A DNA stretch of 64,000 nt from positions 605,581 through 669,580 of the forward strand of contig CAJNDS010000524.1 of assembly GCA_905221605.1 (NCBI GenBank), in the 5' to 3' direction. The position numbers were made by a program, and so were the translations under genes. Shown one piece after another: positions 33,620-43,156 of this stretch. The notes under the pieces are model-generated. The model saw nothing but the letters and a program-made list of their open reading frames with translations. It had not been told where the DNA came from and searched no databases. Positions within the stretch are counted from its first letter, which is position 1; each line of letters starts with the position of its first letter. The DNA comes from Symbiodinium natans (Eukaryota > Sar > Dinophyceae > Suessiales > Symbiodiniaceae).

Positions 33620-35125
33620 TTACAGGTACGAGCTGAGGTCAGACAAAGACAATTGCAGAAAGCGAGAAGAGGAATCTCCAGCTCCATAGAAAAGTACAAG
33701 TTGATCACCGGCAGGACTGAACTCTGGCGCCTTTGCGCTGTCGACTAGTAGCATCTGCACAGGGAAGGCGACGAGCGTTGAAAATAGCGATGGCACTCTG
33801 GTCACGGGAAGCTCTGTGTGCCCCAACCTGAGAATGTTAAAGGGAGGTTGCGATGCAAAAGCAAAGAAATACGAGCGGTATATCCAGCGAACTTTCAGTA
33901 ACTCGTCATTGTCTTTGAAAGCTGTAAAGTGGAGCACGGACAAGTAGAATGGCGGCTCCAAGTCCACACCCTCCACAGATGAGTTGATCAGAACTGGGCT
34001 GACTCCCCCGTGGGCATGCGAGAGGTTCTTTCTCCGAGCAAACTGGCTGACCAGGCTCCCAGAGCTGTTCCAAACCACCTTGGCAGCAACCCCGGTTTCA
34101 GCGTCAAGCTCCAAGAGCACATGTGGATCCACAGACTGCTCGAGCAGAATCTGAGTTGAGCCATCTGAGCCATCTGCACGGTGAAGGAAGGGCGACCAGT
34201 TCTTCTCAACTACTCCCATGGAGCTGTTTCCGATTCGGGGGGTGTGCCCACGCACCTCTGAGTCCAGAGCTATCTGGTACTTGCGCGACACCGTGAGGTC
34301 CGATGCCAGCTCCGCGGCATGCATTCGAATCATGTTCGTCTTCTTGGGGCAGGACTGCAGGGGAGACTTTGTCCGAAGCTTCGAGTTGAAGAATAGATGC
34401 ATCTTCTGGGTGTCGGGATGCCAAAGTAGCCTTGGGTCCTCCGGGCCGAAGTTGCACTCGTGGGCCTCTGTCCAACACTCATAGTTCCCCTCCAGGACAT
34501 CCTGGTGTGTAAGCACTCGTGCAGGCCGCATCATTCGAAACTCTGAGTCCAGAACGGCAAGGACGATGACACTGGCGACACATCGCGGAATGCACCAATG
34601 GGAGTTCAAGCTCGAAAATTCCTGATGCCGGAAAGCTGCTAGCCACATCTCAGAGGGTCTGCGCCTCCAGCGGTCAGGCAAAGGTACGACTGAAGGATTG
34701 AACAAGCTGAGATGGAGCGTGTCGTGCTGTACCTGTGCAAGCTCCTTTCCGCGCATTTCAAAAAGGTTCTCCAAGATTGTGACCACTCTTTCATCACTCT
34801 GGTTGGCAAGCGTCATCTGGAGCACAACACGGTCTATGTCTATTTGCATCTTTCCACGAAGCTGCACAACGTCCTGGACGGGTACTGGGACTTGAGCCTG
34901 TTCCGCAGCCAAACGCCCCTTCCTGCAATTGTTCTCGAAAGTGAAGGGCGGAGGAGCTTCGAAAGCGGAGGCCGGGAAGCCTTTGATGAGGGTGCTGTTC
35001 CATGTGGTGTCCCATGTGGCCTCCGTCTCCCGCTTCTGCCAAGCTTGCAGGAGCGCGCGGGCTTTTGCCGGCTCTGTTTTCGAGGCATCTGCCAAGACAC
35101 CAACTGCCAGGAGAAGACTTAACAT
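33620..35125 (-). CDS. Secreted GH130-like five-bladed beta-propeller protein
   Basis: One intronless frame of 501 residues. The first ATG of the frame is at 35125; an upstream TTG is not needed. The N-terminus MLSLLLAVGVLADA is a signal peptide. Motifs of the GH130/GT108-type mannoside phosphorylase and beta-mannosyltransferase-like propeller occur in order: NPSVV (143-147), GPEDPR (227-232), KNWSPF (308-313), HGGVSP (372-377), PPFNILR (427-433) and a late FYGAGD blade edge (479-484). Several NxS/T sites fit a secretory glycoprotein. The likely role is cleavage, phosphorolysis or transfer of mannose-type sugars in the secretory pathway; the exact reaction cannot be read from sequence. A TTTTTTCAG tract upstream could serve as a trans-splice acceptor. 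Being intronless between LRR-type exons, it may be a retroposed gene nested in an intron. Confidence 0.8.
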   Translation of the reverse strand: MLSLLLAVGVLADASKTEPAKARALLQAWQKRETEATWDTTWNSTLIKGFPASAFEAPPPFTFENNCRKGRLAAEQAQVPVPVQDVVQLRGKMQIDIDRVVLQMTLANQSDERVVTILENLFEMRGKELAQVQHDTLHLSLFNPSVVPLPDRWRRRPSEMWLAAFRHQEFSSLNSHWCIPRCVASVIVLAVLDSEFRMMRPARVLTHQDVLEGNYECWTEAHECNFGPEDPRLLWHPDTQKMHLFFNSKLRTKSPLQSCPKKTNMIRMHAAELASDLTVSRKYQIALDSEVRGHTPRIGNSSMGVVEKNWSPFLHRADGSDGSTQILLEQSVDPHVLLELDAETGVAAKVVWNSSGSLVSQFARRKNLSHAHGGVSPVLINSSVEGVDLEPPFYLSVLHFTAFKDNDELLKVRWIYRSYFFAFASQPPFNILRLGHTELPVTRVPSLFSTLVAFPVQMLLVDSAKAPEFSPAGDQLVLFYGAGDSSSRFLQLSLSDLSSYL

Positions 35126-35261
35126 GGACAAGGAGGTAAAGTTCGTAAGGTTCTACAAGGGCTGAAAAAACAGCTGCCAGCGAACAAGTCATCAGGCAAT
35201 CCACGCATGCAAATGACATGAAAGGTTTCAGAAAAGAATCTGAACCCTGAGCCCTAGCCTC

Positions 35262-37648
35262 GTTGTTAGACCACGAGGCAAGTCTTGCAAGTGGTTGTTG
35301 TAGAGGTACAGCCAGCGCAACTCCGACCTCAACGAGCCAAAGTTTCACAGCACATGCTTGTCGAAAGCATGCTGTAAGCCGAGGAGCAGCTCCAGTATTG
35401 ACTCCGGCAGCGTTCGCAGAAGGTTGTCATGGAGCGACAAGTATTGCAGATTCCTCAGCCGAGTTTCAAACACAGGTCAAGTTAACCTCCACCCTGTTCC
35501 TGCAGAATCGACCTTGCTGCGAGCAAAGAGCTGCAGCGAGCCAATTTGTTGTGGCAAGTGCTGCAAGCGATTGCCCTGGAGCGACATCTCCCCCACGTTT
35601 GTCAGCTGGCAAATGCTGTCCTCAGTCAAGTTTTCTTTGACGCCCCGCTGGGTTCACGTTAGCTGGCGAGAGCTGGGAGCTTGTTACGTTCACGGCTGCA
35701 TGGCCGAAAGGAGAGACAGCTGCGTTGGCAAAGCAACTGAATCAGCTCGAAGTGCAGCAAGGAGTCAGGCAATGCCTCCAGCTTGTTGGCATAAGCTCGG
35801 ATACACTTTATGTCCTGCAATCCGCCTGGCCGATAGGAAGGGTCTCTTTGCGGCTGGCAGAGATTTTGCTCAGTTCTCACAGCGTCTTGCCGGTTTTACA
35901 ACCTATTCGTAGTCGTACTGGCGGCCATAGCCTGGCCTACTGCCTCCGGAATCTGCCGCAGCAAATTTCCCGACACCTGAGGCATGAGCACAAGGGCAAC
36001 ACAAGTGTTGGCAAACAGAAGCTTTTCGACGGAGAGTGCTTGTCACGTCTCACACGAAAGCACTGAGCAGGCCACCTTCAGTCCGTTCACCAAAGGAGGG
36101 TATTGTTCTGGCAGCTCCCGCAGCTGGTTTCCATCGAAGTAGAAGTCCCAGAGACGAACCAGCTTACCTTGAGCTCATCCGGCTTCATACAGCTACTGGC
36201 AGGCTGTCAGACATTGCATCCACAAACCAACCCTCGAAGCACAAGCTTCAGATCTGCCAGCACTTGGAACACTGTTCGATTCACGGCTGCTGCCAAGCAG
36301 CACAAACTCTCGGGCAGGCAGCGAAGTGGACAGCAGCTGACGACGAACCTTGCTTGCTGATGTGTCTGCACTTCTGCATACGACCTATGCACATGCGATG
36401 CTTTGGCATCGCTTGGCGAGGAATTAGGCCTAGCCAGGCGAACAGTCTCGAGGCAAGACTGGCAACACCGGAACAACATCCAGACCCTAAGACCCTGAGC
36501 TGCAGCTTGCAAAGTTCTTGCAGTTAATGGGCTTGTCCCCCTTCAGCTCACGCCATGCCGACTTCGTCGACACGTGGGCATCGAGGTTGGCTTACGCAGC
36601 CTAGTGGTGTTTGCACTGCGTTGCTCTTGTTGCCGACGTGCTTGTGCATTGCCCTGTCGGAGAGCCGGCTCGTTTTGAGCATGCTGCTTTTACTGTCGAA
36701 TATCTTGCGGGCAAATGCCGGGAAGTGAAGGCCGAGCACCAAGAAAACATGCAATGACTGTTGAACCGACGGAACAGACATGAAAGGCCCCAAGAGAAAC
36801 AACAGCCTCGTCGATAAAGGATCCACAGCGACGGCAAAAACAAACAAACAAACAAAACAAACAAAACAAACAAAACAAACAAAACAAACAAAACAAACAA
36901 AACAAAACAAACAAAACGAACAAAACAAACAAAACAAAACAAACAAAACAAACAAAACGAACAAAACAAACAAAACAAACAAAACGAACAAAACGAACAA
37001 AACAAACAAAACGAGCAAAACAAACAAAACGAGCATGAGCCCAAGCGCCATGTCTTAAGGGAAGGGCTGCTGCAGATTCTGCAGCTCGCCAAGCTCCTCC
37101 GGCAACTCCGTGATCTCCGTAGACACGAAGCACAACCTGGCATCAATGGCACACGGCTCGTCAAACCGGCACCACTTCATGCTTGCAGGGTGCTTATGTG
37201 GTAATCCAGCAACTGTATTTTAATGAGGGCACCCTGTTGGGGGGGTGGTTACTCTAAGGGAAACCAGAACCTAAAACCGGGCGAAAGGGTACCACTGACC
37301 TACCAAGTTGAGGGGTTTGGCAGCTTCGTCTCAGCGATGACAGCTACTGGCCAGGCCTTTTCAAAGATGTCAAGAGCCGGATTTCAGGAGGAACTCGGAC
37401 CAGCGGATGCCCAGTGATGTCTAGGCAGCGCAGGCCTGAAGCGGAAACCGGAAGTGCTCGATCTTGGGAGGCAGCTGCAACATAACGGCGTTCGGTGGAG
37501 AGCTGCTGTGAAACTATGAAATATTTCGACGGTCTCACGAAACATCCAAGATCTAACTGGTCGCACCTTGGAGGCAGAGGATGCTGCGGGGAAGCTCACG
37601 CAGTGGGCTGGTCTCCCGCCCCTGCTTGATCTCAACGGTGCGAAAGAG
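35262..37648 (-). CDS. Leucine-rich repeat gene, about ten short exons
   Basis: Leucine-rich repeats of the LxxLxLxxNxLxxLPxxI type recur along the minus strand in short segments. From 5' to 3': 37648-37568 (SPLRELPRSILCLQ); 37454-37359 (GLRCLDITGHPLVRVPPEIR); 37180-37060 (EITELPEELGELQNLQQ); 36350-36285 (CPLRCLPESLCCL); 36167-36070 (LVRLWDFYFDGNQLRELPEQ); 35976-35932 (VSGNLLRQIPEAVGQ); 35823-35731 (IRAYANKLEALPDSLLHFEL); 35632-35512 (EMSLQGNRLQHLPQQIGSLQ); 35453-35365 (YLSLHDNLLRTLPESILEL); 35345-35262 (LRWLYLYNNHLQDLPRG). Several follow clear AG acceptors. Roughly one repeat per exon suggests exon duplication. Such proteins bind partners, but no effector domain was found. Near 37440 two LRR pieces sit in different frames without an obvious intron, so part may be decayed. 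Confidence 0.6.
36837..37034. repeat. 9-bp CAAACAAAA microsatellite, about 22 units
   Basis: Uninterrupted array with G-for-A changes (CGAACAAAA) concentrated in the second half. It lies between two LRR exons and creates a spurious KQTKQT frame on plus and a VLFVLF frame on minus. Confidence 0.95.
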
Positions 37649-37999
37649 CCTCGCATCAGCTACGAAGCGCCTTGCTGAATCCCAAGAAACAGAGAGACCG
37701 TTGGGACTGAACAGGGGAGACAGAAAGGCAGACCGCATCGGTCAGAAAACAAGTGCCAGGGGAATATTAAAAATGAAGAAGGACAAGTGTGAGCCAGCAA
37801 CTCCTCTGACCCACAAGCTTCGCCTAAATGAATCCTGAATGATCAAACGCTGAACCTGCCATAAGCTACGCTCGTCTACCCTCCTAACCACGAGCAGCCT
37901 AGCTCATCCCAGCAGAGACCGAACCTGATCCAAACTCTACAGACTAACTGGCCGAACCATGCAAACCTAAATCGAGGGACTGCCACTTGAGAGGGGCCG

Positions 38000-40219
38000 C
38001 GGTGGGCACACGCGATGAGACTGCGCGGAGGCAATCCCGACCCATTGTGTTTTCGCAGGTTTGAGGTTTTTGTCACTTCCTGGCTGATACTCAAGAAGGC
38101 TAACTTTGCAACTGAGTGCTTATGAAGAAAACACAAAAATTGAGAGCCTGAAAGATCTTGAAAGTCGGGCCTGGGCCTAGTGCGAGTCACAGATGCGCAT
38201 TGCCGGAGCAGAGGGCCCCTCAACCGAAAAAAGAATAAAGTGGGGCCAAAAAGGGGCCCAAACGTATCGGAGCGCACGCGTTCCTCCGATACATCAGGCC
38301 ACAAGAAGGGGGGGACCCCCCCTCCTTTGGGGTCAAGCCCATCCACCCGCCTGGGAAGCAATTTCTAGACGTCTAAGCCAGAATGACCGCTAGAGCTCCG
38401 ATGCAGCTCGCGTGTGCGAGAATATGTGGCGTGCGGTTCTGCGCAGGCCCGTTTCATAATTTCCACGTTCCCTTGCTTTTCCAGATGCCTGGGGACCCTC
38501 TGGCGATCAGGATACACCTCCTGAAGTCGTTCCCGATGCCGAAGCAAAATCACGAAATCCTGCCTTTCATGCAAAAATCAAGAGTTTTGTTAAACCTCTT
38601 GCCCTGGACCCGGCAAGCATGGGCCGCCTTAGCGGGTTTCGGGCCTTCTTTTCTTGTTCCCCCTAAGTGTGTGGCAACACTATATGGGATGCCAACAGTA
38701 GGGAAGAGAGCCAATAGGATCAGGTTCAGGTGATAGCGCAGTGTGTGCGGAAGCTCCACGGCTCTCCCCGAAACGGCAAATGGGCTCTCGCCCATGTGCG
38801 TTCTGTGTGGGCCAAATCGCGACCCTGCATCGGCCCTCTGCACTTTTTGAGACTTCAATCATCGCTCTGTGTCGCGGCAACGTGGCCGGGATGCACTTTC
38901 CTGGCTCTCGGGCTGTTTACTTTAGTGGCATTCTACACGGATCTGCATTCGCGGTGCTTGGAGTGGCAACATCTTCGTAGGTAGGGGGCTGGGCAGTTGT
39001 GGAAAAGACAGATGGACATGGACAGCTAATAAGAATAGACAAGATCTCAAGAAACATCCTTGCGAAGTGAGGTGGCTCCGGGGTATGCACAAAAAGTGCA
39101 AGAGTTTTTTTCATAGTACGTCCATACCTCATCTGTTAACTCCAATAGTTGGAAAAGGGGTCACGTCCTTGACTGGCGCACCAGGACGATGGCCCGCGAC
39201 CACACGTGTAGCTAGTGATGGCTCTATCCGCACAAGGTGCACCCAAGGCGCTCCAGATCCGTTGGGTCACGGCGATGCAGCTCCTCGCTGCACTCTTTGT
39301 AGAGCATGCGCACACCATCCACCTCTGAGAGAAGGAGCCTGGCCACATCACATGACAGAACGCACTTCGACTTCTGGTTGTCACGCAGACTTTGAAACTT
39401 GGAAGCTGGAACTGACCGCGGCGTCGCGACATCTTGCAGAGCTACAGTAGCTTGATGTAGCTTGCCAACTGCAACCGGGAAGCTCGGCACAAGTGGCACA
39501 ACTTCTTGGCCCAGAATCGTCTGCATTGCCGTTTGGCGCTTCCACGCCCGGCCGACGAGGCTCACTCGCTTGAAGCGCACAACTCCTAAGCTCTTGATCC
39601 AAGAGCAGCAGCCAGAAGGCAGCCCCAATTTTCAGGCGAGTTGCAAGTGATAGCCATGAAGGCAGCCGGGCACCAGAACCTCCCGCGAGGTGCCCAGCAG
39701 ATCTCTGCATACTCAAGCACCAGAACCATAGTGCAGCGCGGTATATAAGTAGCAATGCGATGCTAGAGGGCATGACCACGGCCAACGCTTAATGGAAAAC
39801 TCGGGGCTCGAGATGAAAGCATGCTGATCACGCTGCAATGTCAGCCACGCCTGAGCCCACTTGCTCGCGTTCAAGTTGAAATTGCAGCTGCTGCAGCGAT
39901 TTGCGCAGGCTTCCATCGATCAATTGAGCTGTGGATCACATGTGGGTGGCACAGAATGTCGTGCATCTTGGTGGAGGCATCTTCATTCCACGCACCCTGC
40001 CCGTACTGCAAACCCTCAAGTTGTTGCAGTTGGCTCAGTACTGCTTGTGACAAAACTAACGTTAAACTTCCAGCTTCGTGAAAGCTATGCTGTCGAAATG
40101 GCTGCAGCGAAGATGGTCTTTAAGCGCCATTTCATGTTCCTAAGCCTGCAACCTCTCGAGTCCGCCGTTGCTAGGTTGCAGGCTCTCTTTCTGCTCTTCT
40201 GCCTTCTACGTGCCTTCTA
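38000..40219. other. Mostly unassigned; weak minus-strand exon candidates
   Basis: Minus segments near 40055-39930 (LQQLEGLQYGQGAWNEDAST) and 39460-39260 (VARLLLSEVDGVRMLYKECS) are protein-like but unidentified. Nothing clear at 38000-39200. Confidence 0.3.
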
Positions 40220-40399
40220 GAAATGATAAGGCTGACACAGTTGTTGAAGCTCTGTCGTCGACCACTCATCCAGCTCCTGCAGAACCTTCCAGCTTGCAAA
40301 TTTGCCGAAGTGTCCGATTGACAAGAACCCAAAGAAGAAAGCCTCCTCCCAAACCTCAAAGCGGGGCAACTTAAGCAAAAGGTCTCGCAAGATTTCCGC
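40220..40399 (-). CDS. Candidate 60-codon exon, unknown protein
   Basis: The exon opens immediately after CCTCTTAG, where TAG is both an in-frame stop and a good acceptor. It stays open for 60 codons: AEILRDLLLKLPRFEVWEEA, then FFFGFLSIGHFGKFASWKVL and an acidic helix. The composition is clearly protein-like, but no domain was recognised. It could be a 5' exon of the LRR gene downstream on the same strand. Confidence 0.4.
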
Positions 40400-40433
40400 C
40401 TAAGAGGACTAACAATAAAATCCACTCACTGCA

Positions 40434-40450
40434 ACACACACACACACACA
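40434..40450. repeat. CA microsatellite
   Basis: About eight CA units. Confidence 0.9.
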
Positions 40451-40789
40451 TATGCCGCTCATAATGCCAGAATCGGAAAGAAGGCTGACGATCGAGGATT
40501 CCACCTCTACCTGTACCGTGCTTGCCAGAATTTCTCCCTGCCGCGATTGCCATCGAAGGATACTTCAGCCGAGGCAGACGTGCGGAGCAGTGAAAGGACA
40601 TGACGATCACAAGATGGCCCTTACAAAAGGCTTTTTCGAAATCTGCGAACTGTCATGTCAGGCAAGTCCAGCCTGTGCGACCGCATCCACTCCAATCGTC
40701 TGCGTGCCTGCTATAGGGTTCAGGCCTTACGGTTTCGGGCTTAGGATTTGGCGCGCGCTCTCTGCTAGCAGTCCACTGCGCTCCGTTGC

Positions 40790-41025
40790 TTAGGGTTCAG
40801 GGTTTTTTTGCCACCCGCCTAGCTGACACTCGGGCCACGATGCAGGTTTAGGGTTTGGGGTTTAGGGTGTAGTTTAGGGTTTCGGGTTTTGGGCTTAGGG
40901 TTTAGGGTTTAGGGTTTAGGGTGCAGGGTGTAGGGTTCAGAGTTAGGGTTTAGGGTTTCGACTCTCGCACTCGCTGAAGCAGGCAAGGGGTTTAGGGTTT
41001 AGGATGTGTAGGGGTTTAGGGGTTT
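40790..41025 (+). repeat. Interstitial telomeric block (TTTAGGG, degenerate)
   Basis: At least a dozen TTTAGGG or one-base variants lie here, densest at 40848-40965, with a second cluster after 40985. Shorter traces continue at 41590 and 41630. Confidence 0.9.
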
Positions 41026-41661
41026 CTAGACAAAATAGAGCCTCAACCAAAAAAAAAAAACCAAGAAACAAAGGCCAAAAAGATGGGTCCCCTCCAAGTT
41101 CCTTCTAAAAAAATCCAAGAAACGCAAGTCCCAAAAACCCATCTCACCTGGCCCCACCAGCAACAGCAGGACAGCCCAACACAAACATGCTCAAGCATAC
41201 TCAAATCCCCGTGCTTGGGGATGCTTGCGGGCCAGGGCCTCGCCGGTCAATCTTGGCAAACTCCTCAACCCCACCAAACTTTCAACATGCATTAGGGACC
41301 TTTCGTCACTCACTCTCGCGCACAGCAGGCAAGGCTTCGAAGGTCTCTAGGGCACCACATGTCAAGACAGGTATATTGGGCATCAAAAACAGGTTTCTAT
41401 TTGGAGGTTCATGGTGACTGTGCTTACAACCACTTGTAAGCCCCTGAAGTGTCCCAAGTAGGGCCACCACAAGTTTTCAACCAAAGTCGTAGTTGCAAGA
41501 CAGACTCAGATATCACAGCTGCCCTAACAGAAAAAACAAACACCAAGCACTTGGTCGGCAGGTGCTCAAGATCGCAATCGAGCTGGGATTTAGGGTTTCG
41601 TGTGTTTTCTGGACGTGGCTGAGGGGTTAAGGGTTTCCCTACTTCCAAGACACATCCCTGC

Positions 41662-41712
41662 TGACGTGTGATCCTTCTTGATCTGCTCGACATCGCTGGC
41701 GGTCAGTGCCAT
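41662..41712 (-). CDS. Candidate first exon
   Basis: The ATG at 41712 starts MALTASDVEQIKKDHTS, a convincing soluble N-terminus. The frame continues downstream for some 20 codons. The next coding-like segment on this strand is the exon at 40399-40220, beyond the telomeric block. No family recognised. Confidence 0.3.
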
Positions 41713-42117
41713 TGCCTGTCGGCGTCAAGTGCGCTGGCATCATGCTGCCGAACTCATAGCGCGATATCGGACGCCAAGCAGACTGCTCGAACAAAGGCCC
41801 AAACAACATCTGTCAGGATATGCCGCGTGCTACTGCCCAACTCTGAGATGCGACTACAAGATTATTGTACACGGCCGCGCGTGCCCACGACCCAAACATC
41901 TCCGGCCTCGCAAGCATGCACAAACGGTGCACGACCTGTCTGTTCCAACCCTTTCTGTACCACCAGTGGCCGATGTCTTACTTCAGCCGTGGCCGAGCAT
42001 CTGCGTGAAACGGCTGCATGCACTGCACTGGTGCAAAGAAGGGCAAGGTCCAGTCGGCGAGAGCAGTGCCAACAGCTGGCTCACCATCACTACAATGACT
42101 ACAAGTGCCGTCTAATT

Positions 42118-42782
42118 TCAACGCAGCACTGTCACGTCAAGAGCAAGCCTCGGCTTAACCTGAAGCTGCATCACTTGTCCGTTTCTGCTACCCGGGTGAA
42201 AGCTTGGCAAAAAACTCGTGAGGAGCCAGTCCAACGACCCGCACAAAACGTCTGCGTCACGGCTTCTCGGCAACAGACACATCGCAAACAAATCCACCAG
42301 CAGGGGCACGTCGGTAGGCACTGCCTGTCGGGCGCGCAACCGCCTGCAGTTGAAACTTCCATGGCGAGGCCGGCCTGTGCCCAGAAACGGGTTGTCATGC
42401 CTCAAGCACAAACAGGTTCTGGCATGCTGCAACTCTAATGGCACAATCCTGTGTGGTCCATCTTGCAGCTGTGTTACTTGTATTTCCCGCGGAGGGCCGG
42501 CAGGCTCTCTGCACGGAGCATCTCCTGCACGGCACAAACATCTGTCAGCTGACAAGTGGTATCACCAAGGCCTGTCATGACCACCGCATCACCAAACAGC
42601 ACTCGCTGGCCCGCACAAACACACCAGCAAGAAGGCCCAAGCAAAGCGTCTCCATTTTGTGCCACGCGCATCCTGTGGCCTCTCCTGCATCGTCGGACAG
42701 AAATCGTCGACACTTTGCAAGTTTCTGAGCACATGGCCTTCGCGGGAGACTGAGGCTGCGCGTGCGAAGTTGACGCCAACAT
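42118..42782 (-). CDS. Candidate exons, unknown protein
   Basis: Minus segments at about 42680-42475 (GQRVLFGDAVVMTGLGDTTC, QLTDVCAVQEMLRAESLPAL) and 42400-42200 (PTDVPLLVDLFAMCLLPRSR, DADVLCGSLDWLLTSFLPSF) look coding but lie in different frames. Both are rich in Leu, Val and Cys. No domain assigned. Confidence 0.3.
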
Positions 42783-43156
42783 CCTGGCGAGTAGGCAGGG
42801 AACCTTTCAAGGACTGAAGGCTACTCTCTGACTGCCCTCCTCTTCGACTTTCGGCCGTGGACGGAAGCAGGTTCAGGCCGTTCAGGCTCGGGATCTGCTT
42901 TGGCAAGCTCCTCATAAGCAGAAAATGCTGGGTGAGTCCGGCTTACGATGTGTGGGACGGCATGATATGGTTCCCGAGCTTAGCATGCGTCCTGCCTCTG
43001 TCACAGGCGCCTTCTTTGGGGCCTTGTCTATGCGCCATTGGGCCGACGAAGCTGTGCGGCCAGTCCACCGCAATAGCTCGACTTGAACCTGTAGGGCGCG
43101 CTTAGGGTCTTGATGTGTTCACTGCATCGTTGAAGCATGTCGCGTAGGTCCAAGGC

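Noticed and set aside
36548-37164. Frames of repeated VLFVLF or FCLFC
   Set aside because: Translation of the CAAACAAAA array; the true LRR exon at 37180-37060 lies in another frame.
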